Source: Lycocorax pyrrhopterus obiensis (taxonomy: Eukaryota > Chordata > Aves > Passeriformes > Paradisaeidae). From it: a DNA stretch of 64,000 bases. The translations under genes and the position numbers were made by a program. Positions 1 through 9,285 of the stretch are shown here, piece by piece. The DNA lies in NCBI GenBank assembly GCA_014706295.1, contig JACSVZ010000002.1:18956494-19020493 (forward strand), written 5' to 3'. Position 1 is the first letter of the stretch. Each line of letters begins with the position of its first letter. Under the pieces are notes generated by a model. The model was not told the DNA's origin, did not search any database, and worked only from the letters and a program-made list of their open reading frames with translations.

Positions 1-3000
1 GCCCAGTAAAGAAGCCCATGAAAATACAATCCAAAAGATGCTGGAGAGAGGACACTGCTTCCAGGTTATTATTCATGGCTTTTCAATGAAAGCAGCAATG
101 CACTAAGCCACAAACTGTATCCTTTGGGTCACAGAGAGCCATACAGTGGTGAGGACGAAGGGTGGGTCTCTGTCTTGGCCATTTGTTCCCAATTTTTTCA
201 TCATTTGAAGATGTGTTTTTAAAAATTCAGGTATAAGGAAGAACTCAGTCACATCCTTAAAGTGTCTGCGCTGAGCTCAAAACGAGATGGGCTTTGCTAA
301 ATGTACTGTTTGTTGTACTTTTAGCAGTTTGTCTCCAGGTATGTTTAGGAAGGTGAATTTTCCTCAATCCTTTCTCTTACTCCATTAGCATATTCTGCAA
401 GCCCAGCACCTGGAATGGTGCTGCAGAAGCCAAGTTGTTGCTGGGAGAGGAATATCACCACTCATTGTCTTGCTGACCTTAGCCTGTAGTGTGTCTGATC
501 TGTATTTTTTTTATTTGTTTATTTATAGATTATAATTTTAAAAGTTTGTAATATATTATTTAATAGCCTTAGAACTCATAGTCTCTGTGCTCAAAACAGA
601 CAACTTAAAAAGTAACATAAACTGGAAAAATGCTTACATTGAGCTATGAGGAGATTTTACTTCTTACTTTCTGGAAAGGAATTTTGCTAGTATTTCCAGG
701 AATTCCGCTGGAATCCATTGTTCTTTTCAGCAATGCAGCCATGCTGCATTGTGCATCCTGCTCCTCTTTGCTGATCTTTTCCTGATACCCCCCCAGCAGC
801 TGGAACTGCTTGGCAGACTGCAGCCTGGGCCATCCAGCTGTGCCTGGTGCGTGGGGTTACAGAATGGGAGAGCAGCCGTGGCACAGTGCTGCAAATGAGT
901 GTGATACAGGTCAAGCTGCAGGGGAGGGAGTTTGGGAGCTAAACGTGTGAGACTCCCTCTTGATGTGTGAGATTTGTCAGGTCTGCACTGTGGACGCAGA
1001 ATTTTAAAATCTTTCTAGAAGGGTTGGAAACTCGAATTTCTCTGAAGCCCGGAGTTAAGCTTGTTAATGATTATGTGTCTTTATTACAAGAGGCTATTCC
1101 TGCTGGCAATGGAGGGAGCATGTTCCCTGCTATACTTCCAGGCCATCTACAGAGTGAGTGTATTTAGTTACTCTGAACTGGTCACGTAACCTTTTAAAAC
1201 ATTAACTTAAAGAATCTGGTCCAATCACAGCCCAACCCTTCCTGTATTTCATTATGTTGTTCAGCTTAAAAAAAGGGAAACCTTATTTTAAAAAAAGCTT
1301 TACTGCCCAAGTTCTGTCTACATGAACTGTTTATTTAGGCAGGAAGCTACTGAACTACTATTTTTGGAAATAATGGGAAAGTGGTTGCATAGACAAGAGT
1401 ATGAATAATGACATTGTTTTCTTCTATTCAAAGCTACCAGAACCCTCTCATTAGGTTTTAAAATTCAGTTTAGGACCCTAACTCTATCTCTAAATTCCGA
1501 TTTTATTCTCAGGCTAGACATAGACTAATGAACAATATCCACAATTAATAAATAACCTTTTCGTTCTGTTCAATCTTTATAAGCAAAACCAAGTAGCTTT
1601 AGTAATAGTAATACTACTAAAACAGAATGAATAATTAACATTCTGTCCTTCCTCAGCCTACAGTCCAGCATAGAGACTTATATCTGTTTTGGATTTGTTG
1701 TCTGTAGTCGTAAAGTTTTTGAAAATATCTTGGAATTGAGATGAAGCAACTAGTTTTAACTCTTGACACAGGCTGTAGGGCTGAGTGAAGACAATCTTCT
1801 TCAGCTTCTCCAAGAGCTCTGATGATGGCTTTTCATTCCTGTATCAATTACTTGATGAAAAAATAGTTAATTTACCAAACAAAATATGTAGACTTTTAAT
1901 CCCCCCTAATTCTTATTTTTTATTAATTTGTTTTTATTCCTGCAAAACATGGTAGGAATATGTTATTCCGACTAGGAAGAGAGGTAATGACAGCTGGTAA
2001 AAAAATTCCTAACACATTCAGTGCAATATACATAAACCAAAAATATTCATTTATGTGTCTAGAACATCCTCTGAGCTGTGACTGGGTTGAAAAATACAGT
2101 GACTGTAACAAAGAGGAGGGAATTGTAAAAATCAAAAGAAGTACTTATAATGTATGTTTATTCTAAGCTCTGTCACAGAATGTGGAAATTTGGTTTGGAG
2201 GCTTCCAGACTTCAGACTCCTTTCTATGCAAACACTGTTTTGGGTCCTGCTATTCTTCACCTTGATCTGTAAGTGGAATGATAGACTGAATGGCTGAACT
2301 GAGGCACTGGGACCAGTGCAGCCCTGGCAGTGAAGAACACTCAGACATGCAAGTTTAATGTGAAGGGTGTGCAGCACCCCAGCCTCTGATGTTAGAATAC
2401 GTTACTGAACCCTAAGTCAGGTTGACTGTTTTTACATTCCCAAGTCACTGAAGACACAATTTAAAAAGTATTGGATGTATGGTTGCCGTTTTCTACGCGT
2501 GTTCATGTGCCTCCATCTCTGGGCATGCCTGCCAAAGCAGCTAACACTCAAGCATGCACTGCCAAATTCTCACAACACCTGGTGTATTGCTATCCACAGA
2601 ACTCCACCTGCTTTGTGCACCTGAATTATAGAGGCTGTATGCTTCACTAATGCCGGATGCTTTTTTAAAACACATACATATGCCCAAAGGTAACAAGATT
2701 TGCACCTGAATGAAATCTTCAATCCACTTTTTGCTCATATATCAGCTATTCTAAGGTCAAACAAAACCAAACAAGCTAAGTAACAACTTTCTGTTCAGCA
2801 TAATTCAAGTAACTGGCCCATTTCTACTACGCTTTGTTCATAACATGAACTGAAATTATAATTCAGGAATCCTGAAACATTCAACTAATAAGGCAAAATC
2901 TTGCCCCCATGCATAAAATAATAGAAATTTCCACTGCAACATAAATATTAAGAGAATAAGAGTCCCTTCTTCTAGACAGTTCTGTAGTCCATCCAGAGGG

Positions 3001-6000
3001 TGGTTGAGCACTGAAACAGGCTTCCCAGGGAAGTGGTCACAACACGAAACCTATCTGAGTTGAAGAAGTGTTTGGCCAATGCTCTCTTGCCCATGGTGTG
3101 ATCCTTGGGGCGTCCTGCACAGGGCCAGGAGTTGAACTTGGTGATCCTGATGGGTCCCTTCCAACTCAACATGTTCTATGATCCTGTAAGTCACACTGAC
3201 TCGTCATTATTATGTTTTTACGTATTTGTTAAGCACATAGCTACTGTGGGATGCAGTATTCATTTTGCATACTTTTTGAGCAAAGAAAGGAGATCCTGAG
3301 AACAGAAAACACTGCTGCTGATTGAATAACCATTTTTGTTCTAGTATTTCATTACCCTATTAGATTAATCTGAGCAGCTAAGGATTGAGCAATTCTGAAA
3401 ATGCATGTTGAGATTCCACTGCAGAGTGGATTTTGGATCATATTGCAGAAAATAATAAAGTCTAACCATTGTTGGCTTTGTTTTGGTTTTGGTAGGGAGC
3501 TTTTCTATAGCTGAAGTTGAAAACATGCTTCCACCAACCCTTGCATATTAGTAAAAGTATATGTGAATGAAAGTATAAATTACCTTTTCACAGTAGAGAA
3601 TTTAAAAGCACGTTTCTCTAAAAGCACCCTGGGTAGCTCTAAACAAGGTCACATTAAAGTTACATTGTTTCTATTTGAAACGTAACTATGCAGTTTCTTC
3701 TTCTAAGTGGCTAAACCTAAGCTCAAACAGCAAGAGACAAAAATCGTCTGCCTAAGCCTGTGCCAACCAGCGTTTTGGTTTAATGTTTTCCCTTTCTACA
3801 TAATGTAGGACAGCCACAGAATTTCACAAAACCTCTCCCAGTATTATTTATCTGTACTGCAGTACTGCTTAGAGACTTCATCTGCAATTCTCCATGGGGT
3901 GCCTTAACTGTGAGACCATCCTTCCACTTAAATGTGACACAATGCTTATTATCTGCTAGAACTAGTACCCAAATGTTATGAGCTTGTTACAAGTCAGATG
4001 ATAGTATTTTTAGTACATTATCTTAATTTGCCAGTTATCTCACCTTTTATACCTGTTTAAAGAACAGACCAAGTATGAAATATCAGTGAAATACACCAAA
4101 CAGTATTTTTACAACAGTCCATCAGGGTCTAAGTATGTATTGTTATATTTATTCCAGAAAAATGACTGAATAATGACACTGCAAGTGTGGCATCAGCTGT
4201 AAATTGGGGCATACTACCTACAGAATTTTTTCCCACAAAATAGAAATTCAAAAATATGCTTCTGAATGAAAAGAAAGCCACATTCTTTGCCATGGAAAGA
4301 AGATACATCACTATGTTTACATGAACTCCTATTTTGTCCAATAGGGTTCTATACAACCATAACTTCATGAGCAGACTCAATTTGTAGAAATTTGGGTGAA
4401 AAGACAATGTCTTCATGTGATCACCAAAGGCAGTAAACACTTTCTCTGAGCTTTTATGTATGGCTTGTGAAATGCATGGTGACTTGCAAGAGAGAAGGTT
4501 ATGTTTTCATGCTTTAAGTTCACTTGATGGCTCCAACAAATCTAAACTCCAGCCGTGGGAGATGGATTATAAGGAATCTATTTTGTGGGAAAGAAAGCTG
4601 AGGAAGTTCCAAGAAACCTTTTAGAAGAACTAGATACAAACCTGAGGTACCTACAAGCCTGTGGGTTGTCTCTTCAATGTTGTCAAGTTACCTACAATAA
4701 TACAGGCTAGCTTTCTAGTTTAACAGGCTTTTGAAACCTTTCTATCTCAGGTAAAATTCAGTATCAATGTGTGAAAACACCTCTCACCATAACGTTTTAG
4801 GTTTTTTTCTGCAGCACACATTGGTACATTTATCAACCAAACAAATCAAACGGAGCACTGAAAACATTCCTCTCAAACAAACAAATACAAAATGCAACTG
4901 ATGAGGGTATTACCTCATAGAAATAGGAACTTTTGTAATCACCATTTTACCTAGTCATTTCTAATGCTGTAACACAGCTGCCCCAGAAGGTCTTTTGCAC
5001 TTGGACCACTGCAGGCATGCTGAAAAAGTATCTATTTGCAAGTGTTGGTAATTTGTACTGCTCAGCTAAACACGCACTTTTCAATTATCTAGGCCAGACA
5101 AACAGCCCTGAAATGTACCAGATGAGAGAAGTATAACAGCCTGAAATCTTGGGATGCCAGTTATAACTTGGCAATACATACTAGCTGGGAATCAATGCCG
5201 AACCTGTCTAGAGGTCCACCACCTACCACAGGGTCCATGCTTGTAGCAACAGTTTTTTAGAGTGCAAGGTTTTTGCCCTTCCGTGCTTCCTAGTCTTTGG
5301 TTTACACCCTTAGTCAGTGACATAGCAGGGTTGTTGGATTTTGCTTTGCTGGACTTTACCATTGCATAATTACCTACCCAGAAAAAGGAAAATCTACTGA
5401 TGAGTAACATTCCACTGCTTTCTCACTATCATGGGTGAAGCAGATTTTTCTCTCCCACTGGTTTGTATAGAGCAAAAGAACCCACTTTTCCCTACAGTAG
5501 CAGCAGAAATAAAAGTTATGATGACGAGGAAAGAGATCTGTACTGTGAAAATGAAGACTGTGATTCAGACACTAATTTCCCCCCTTTCTGAAGAAAACAA
5601 ATAAAAGTTAATAAAAGGATCCTGAGTCAATGAGAAATATTGGAATGCTCTCATACTGCTGAGACACTAAATTCAGATCCAACTGCAGGTATTCCTATTG
5701 ATTTTACTATTCCATTTTTAGTGTTGATATTTTGGTTAATAGAAGTTTTCCTTTCTAGAGTAAGGCAAGGGGTTTCATTGTAACATTGAGAGTGAGAGTA
5801 ATATCCAAATGATTTTTGTCTGCATGTGAAGGCTCTAATTGGAATTTTCATAATCTGGAACTTCCAGGAAAGAAGCCTCTATCTCAAAGACTTCATAATT
5901 GCTGTTTGGGTGAGCTGTATGCTTCTAATTAATTCCAGTGGGCTACAGAGTGTTTTCACCTACAAGTCATCGGTAGAATCTAAGCTAAGTCAGCTAAGAA

Positions 6001-7090
6001 AGATTTTTTTTTCTATTTAAGTAACATTCACTGCCTTCTAGTTGAGATTAATTTAGATCAGTCTCCATCCCAGTCCCCAGTACAGACTTGCTGCTCCTCC
6101 ACACTGTGTAGCCTTTGCAGAATGGAGATTGCTTACCTATGCATTGGGCCTAATTCAACTCAGATGGGATTTTAGACAGATCCCCAAACGACAGTTCCCA
6201 CAGAAAACACTGAGCTACCATGTATTCAAGTTTCCTTTATCAACATACTCAGATGCCTAGCATTCAGAGTTCCTTGAATAAAAGCCATTGTTCACAGCCA
6301 GTCAGACTGCCCAGGAGAGAGTGTAAGGTAATCTGTACAGCACAGAAGTAGCAGAGGATGAGACTCACTGCATTGGAACTGCAGGGTGCCTATGCACCTA
6401 TTTCTGTCTGGGAAATCTTAGACTGAGGCCAACTTGGTCTAGAGGTATTTGTGAAAAATTATCATGCTATTGTCAGCCAGGAACAGTGAGAAGACAAATC
6501 TTAAATTCCGTATCAAAGGTAATTTGCTTAACAACAACAATAAAAAACAATCTGTTTCAGGATTTTTGCAGGCTGCTAGCACTGGCTTCGAAAAGGACCA
6601 GCATGTAGATCACAGGAACAGAAACGAGGCTGGTCAGCACTTTATGTATTTGCTACTGCACGGGACAGCCACAGGAGACAACAAACATTTACAGGACTAC
6701 CTGCAAATCTGCTTTCCTGTTGCTTGCAGCACAGCCAGCATCTCAACATTGAGTTTCACTGGGTGCCAGATGTTTCAGGCTAGATGAGGCAGAGGCAGCT
6801 TTACAACTTCCATCATGTAATATTTAAAGCCTGATTAGGTGTTTCTCATTTAATCACATATATTATTAATTTCAACGAAATTACTGTTTCTCCTTGTGCC
6901 TTTAAATAGCCAGTGAATAAAAGTTGGGTCGCTAAGGCAGAATTATAGCCAAGTATTCCAGTTTAGCTGACTGCATTCTGATTACTTAATAACACCCAAG
7001 TATGTGCAGAATTTGTCCTTGCTGTGAGCCACACAGAGTGTTGCGATACTGAAAATAATCCTCAGAAAAGGCTGCGCTGCACTGGCTTAA
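1..7090. other. Upstream intergenic DNA 5' of the NEBL LIM-isoform promoter
   Basis: This is AT-rich sequence with stops in all frames and no exon I recognise. The longest open frames are about 100 codons, lack family resemblance and look like chance. It contains one CR1 fragment at 2985-3188, described separately. In mammals the LIM-isoform promoter of NEBL is the outermost NEBL promoter, with an antisense non-coding RNA (NEBL-AS1) starting beside it. By that analogy this stretch is intergenic and could carry a divergent non-coding transcript, but nothing in the sequence proves one. Confidence 0.6.
2985..3188 (+). repeat. CR1 LINE 3'-end fragment
   Basis: A 5'-truncated CR1 retrotransposon copy of about 200 bp. 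Typical 3' UTR phrases are visible: a 'gagcactgaaacaggcttcc' stretch near 3005, then 'gggtcccttccaactcaa' near 3152. It ends in the degenerate 8-bp terminal repeat GTTCTATG (3173-3180) plus ATCCTGTA (3181-3188), the form CR1 has in place of a poly-A tail. It has no coding capacity. It is moderately diverged, so it is an old, inactive insertion. The 5' boundary is approximate. Confidence 0.85.
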
Positions 7091-7520
7091 GTGCTTTCCT
7101 CAGCGTGGTTCATATTCCAGGTAGTTAAAGAAGTCCTCAGCGAAGAAAAACCGCATGAGTTCTCGCTGTACCGCTCCACAGCGCTGCGGAGCAAGTCAGA
7201 AATGACTGCCCAAAGCCTGCTCCGAGGAGGGTCATTTGCCATTCCGGCTGCGATTCGGTTGCCCCGCGGGACCGCTGGTGAGACCCGGCGAGACTCAGCC
7301 CCGGAAAGGCGGCTACGCCTCGCCCGAAAACTCATCGGGACACAAGGCTGCGGGAACGCACAGACGTTCCGCACCCGCTGGCGGCTCCGGGGGCTGCGTG
7401 TGCGGCGGGCGGGAGGCCGCGGCTCCGCCCGGCAGGTGCCCACGGGCGCACGGCCAGGCCTCGGGCCTCACTTCGGGGAGCGCCCAAGCTCCCCGCGGCC
7501 CCTTTGCCCCGCGCTCTCGC

Positions 7521-7561
7521 TATCCCTCTCCATCTCCATCTCCATTTCCCTCCCCCTCTCC
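7521..7561 (+). repeat. Pyrimidine-rich simple repeat in CpG island
   Basis: A 41-base, almost purely C/T stretch containing CCATCT-like hexamers, inside the CpG island upstream of NEBL. Its mirror-like homopyrimidine character could favour unusual DNA structure. No specific factor site is assigned. Confidence 0.6.
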
Positions 7562-7720
7562 GGGGCCAGCCCCGCCCCAGCGAGCCCCGGGCAGGTGCGC
7601 CCAGAGGCGCAGCGGGTACCACCCCCCCTTCCCCGCCATCTCGCCCCCCCTGGGGGCGGCTGCAGCGCGGGGCTCGCCCTCCCCTTCTGCCCTCCCCTCG
7701 CTGCGGGCCGCGCCGGTGGG

Positions 7721-7744
7721 CTTGGCTTGGCTTGGCTTGGCTTG
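7721..7744 (+). repeat. (CTTGG)n pentanucleotide microsatellite
   Basis: Four perfect CTTGG units plus a partial CTTG lie within the promoter CpG island about 350 bp upstream of the NEBL start codon. Copy number could vary between individuals. A function is not evident. Confidence 0.9.
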
Positions 7745-7767
7745 CGGCTGCAGCGCGGGGCTCGGCG

Positions 7768-7774
7768 TGAGTCA
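7768..7774 (+). promoter_or_regulatory. Candidate AP-1 site
   Basis: A perfect TGAGTCA heptamer in the CpG island, about 325 bp upstream of the NEBL start codon and 52 bp before the GC-box cluster. TGAGTCA is the classical TPA-response element bound by Jun/Fos dimers. Its position in a GC-rich promoter makes it more credible than an isolated match, but occupancy is inference. Confidence 0.45.
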
Positions 7775-7825
7775 CCCAGCCCGCGGCACGGGGAGCCGAG
7801 CGCGCAGGCACACGGGGGAGGCGGC

Positions 7826-7853
7826 GGGGGCGGGCGGCGAGCGGCGGGGGCGG
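7826..7853 (+). promoter_or_regulatory. Sp1/KLF GC-box cluster
   Basis: GGGGGCGGGCGG at 7826-7837 and GGGGGCGG at 7846-7853 are consensus GC boxes. They sit just upstream of the first uORF start codon. In TATA-less CpG-island promoters such clusters commonly position transcription starts some tens of bases downstream, which would put the start near 7870-7920 (inference). The same G-runs could form a G-quadruplex on the + strand. Confidence 0.5.
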
Positions 7854-7884
7854 CAGCACCGGCTCCCCGCCCGCCCACTCGCAC

Positions 7885-7941
7885 ATGCTGCCGAGCCGCA
7901 GTCAGCTGGAGCGCCGCTTCCTCCACAGCCGCCGCCGATGA
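7885..7941 (+). other. Upstream ORF 1 in the NEBL leader (18 codons)
   Basis: ATG at 7885-7887 opens an 18-residue arginine-rich peptide that stops at TGA 7939-7941. The stop overlaps the start codon of the next uORF as ATGA (7938-7941), the arrangement that permits termination-reinitiation. It belongs to the mRNA only if transcription starts upstream of 7885. The sequence of the peptide suggests no function; any role would be in controlling NEBL translation. Confidence 0.45.
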
Positions 7942-7967
7942 CCTCCTCGCCTGCCCGCAGCCGCTGA
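7938..7967 (+). other. Upstream ORF 2 in the NEBL leader (9 codons)
   Basis: ATG at 7938-7940 encodes a nine-residue peptide, MTSSPARSR, and stops at TGA 7965-7967. The first codon overlaps the stop of uORF 1. The start context has C at -3 and A at +4 (gccgccgATGa), so it is weak to moderate. It lies 131 bases before the NEBL start codon, far enough for scanning ribosomes to reinitiate. Confidence 0.45.
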
Positions 7968-7997
7968 GGACCCCCGGCGTCCCCGCCAGGGCAGGGG

Positions 7998-8102
7998 ATG
8001 ATAGATCGGCCTCCCGCAGCCCCGTCCAGCCCAGCCCGCCGCACCGCAACCTCGGCCGCCGCCGCCCGCCGGAGCCGCCGCCCCAGAGGAGCCGCAAAAT
8101 GA
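7998..8102 (+). other. Upstream ORF 3, ending over the NEBL start codon (34 codons)
   Basis: ATG at 7998-8000, with G at -3, opens 34 codons of Ala/Arg/Pro-rich peptide in a frame different from NEBL. The frame stops at TGA 8100-8102. This stop overlaps the NEBL initiator ATG (8099-8101) as ATGA. A ribosome translating this uORF would terminate exactly on the main start codon. Its presence in the mRNA depends only on transcription starting upstream of 7998, which is likely given the promoter elements at 7768-7853. The peptide itself has no recognisable domain. Confidence 0.5.
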
Positions 8103-8167
8103 ACCCCCAGTGCGCCCGCTGTGGCAAAGTGGTCTATCCCACTGAGAAAGTCAACTGCCTGGACAAG
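8099..8167 (+). CDS. NEBL: NEBL LIM-nebulette (LASP2), coding exon 1
   Basis: This is the first coding exon of the LIM-domain isoform of nebulette (LASP2), an actin-binding adaptor of focal adhesions, stress fibres and muscle Z-discs. Its full protein has an N-terminal LIM domain, nebulin repeats and a C-terminal SH3 domain. The exon encodes residues 1-23, beginning [18 protein letters not shown] and ending LDK. C5 and C8 are the first CxxC zinc ligands of the LIM domain. Q4, V11 and, in exon 2, Y24, G28, V34, A38 and N42 fit NEBL/LASP2; from memory LASP1 differs at these sites. The start has A at -3 (gcaaaATGa), a favourable context. The donor AAG|gtgctg at 8168 is weak by consensus, but it is fixed by the phase-0 join to Y24 in exon 2. 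A uORF stop overlaps this ATG. Confidence 0.97.
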
Positions 8168-8870
8168 GTGCTGGGGCGCGGGCGGGCGGGGACGGCGCCT
8201 CCCGGGCGTGCCCGTCCCGCTCCCCGCGGCTCTGGCGGGGCGGGCAGGGCCGGGCCGGGCCGGCGGGGCATCGGGGCGAGCCGGCAGGTGGCCAATGCAG
8301 CGTCTCCAGGGCCGCCGCGGCGCCGGCATCAGCGCTGTCAGCGCCGGCGGGGGCAGCCGCCGTGTCGCCGCGCTGGCGCGGGGCGAGCGGGGGCCGCAGC
8401 GGCCGGGGCGCCCTGCGGTGCCCGCCCGGGAATGACGGTGCCCGGGGCCGGCGGCGGGTCCCCGCGGCCCCCCCGGCTCCCCGAGGGATGAAGTTGTAGG
8501 CGGCCCCTTCCCAGCTGTAGTTGTCGGTGCCTCCCCGAGCTGGGGCGGCTTCGGCTGCCCCTGGCACCATGGCCGCCTCGGCGGAGACGGTGGCCGGGGC
8601 AGCGGGGCGGCGGCAGCCCCGTCCCGCGGGGGTGTCCCCGGTGGTACCGGTTATGGCCCAGCGCGGTCGCTCCGTAAATAACAACAGTGAGGTTGTGACA
8701 GATGCGCCAAATTACCGTCCCCGGAAAGGCAAGGCGAGGCGGTAGAAGCCACCGGAGGAAAATGCCGTATTACGTGCTAAATTTAGTGTCTGTGCGGCGT
8801 ACCAAAAAGCCAGCCGTCACATTAGTTAGTGATTGCATTCGCGTAGTATTGCATTCTTAGCAAGCGGCGT

Positions 8871-8905
<35 letters not shown>

Positions 8906-9190
8906 GGAAAACGTCCAAGTCCTGCTTCAGTTGTCTTTAAAATTATCATGGCAAGGTCAGCATGCAGGGGTCTTGGCATTCACCTTAGCACAGAATTTAC
9001 GTGTCTGTCTGGGAGTGTTTCAGAAGCACCTTTGGTTTCATGTGAAAGTAATTATTTTTTATTTAGTTAAGAGACCTATAATGCATGGCCAAAATATTGA
9101 CATGTAATTGTGTTTTTATGTTTACCATTCCCTAACACTGCTTTCAAAACATCAGTACCGTAAGTAATTCTACTTTACATTTATTTACAG
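8168..9190 (+). other. NEBL: NEBL intron 1
   Basis: A 1,023-bp phase-0 intron. The first half (to about 8750) is CpG- and G-rich and part of the promoter island; the second half is AT-rich. It starts with gtgctg and ends with the pyrimidine-rich acceptor ttatttacag (9181-9190). Retention would extend the NEBL frame from residue 24 to a TGA at 8489-8491, giving a 130-residue product that lacks most LIM ligands. No other gene is seen in it. Confidence 0.93.
8874..8902 (+). repeat. Poly-T homopolymer (29 T) in intron 1
   Basis: An uninterrupted run of 29 thymines about 290 bp before the exon 2 acceptor. CR1, the dominant avian retrotransposon, does not leave poly-A tails, so this is more likely a homopolymer microsatellite than an antisense insertion tail. 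I see no repeat body beside it. The length is likely variable and prone to sequencing error. Confidence 0.9.
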
Positions 9191-9285
9191 TACTGGCATA
9201 AAGGATGTTTCCACTGTGAAGTTTGCAAAATGGCTCTGAACATGAATAACTACAAAGGATATGAAAAGAAACCTTATTGCAATGC
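9191..9285 (+). CDS. NEBL: NEBL LIM-nebulette (LASP2), coding exon 2
   Basis: A 95-bp exon encoding residues 24-54 plus two bases of codon 55. It starts [20 protein letters not shown] and ends YCNA. It supplies LIM zinc ligands H26, C29, C32, C35 and C53; with C5 and C8 from exon 1 that is seven of eight. The eighth, H56 in the family, must come from exon 3, which lies beyond this window. The LIM domain of this family mediates protein interactions at adhesions and Z-discs. The acceptor is ttatttacag|TA and the donor is GC|gtaagtatt, close to the U1 consensus; the intron phase is 2. The reading frame is intact with no substitution at a ligand, so nothing suggests a pseudogene. The protein in this window is partial: 54 of an expected roughly 270 residues. 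Confidence 0.97.

Larger units (their letters stand above)
7230..8750 (+). promoter_or_regulatory. NEBL: CpG island promoter region of NEBL (LIM-nebulette isoform)
   Basis: Base composition switches abruptly from AT-rich to very GC- and CpG-rich near 7230 and back near 8750. The island covers the presumed transcription start, the 5' UTR, coding exon 1 and the first half of intron 1. I see no TATA box upstream of the start codon, but several GC boxes and one AP-1 site lie at 7768-7853, as expected of a TATA-less, dispersed-start promoter. The exact transcription start cannot be read from sequence. The position of the uORFs suggests the mature leader includes at least part of 7885-8098. Such islands are often bidirectional, so a minus-strand transcript is possible. 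Confidence 0.85.

Noticed and set aside
7091..8491. A 466-codon + strand open frame read as a separate protein gene
   Set aside because: It is the NEBL exon 1 frame running through the GC-rich leader and into intron 1. Its composition is typical of stop-poor CpG-island DNA and only residues 337-359 (8099-8167) are real coding sequence.
7332..8684. Several minus-strand open frames of 177-219 codons over the CpG island
   Set aside because: They overlap one another and NEBL exon 1, are Pro/Ala/Arg/Gly-rich, and arise from low stop-codon frequency in GC-rich DNA.
8099..9285. Assignment of the LIM exons to LASP1
   Set aside because: Residues Q4, V11, Y24, G28, V34, A38 and N42 fit the NEBL/LASP2 LIM domain; as I recall, LASP1 has different residues at these sites. 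The very long second intron also fits NEBL.
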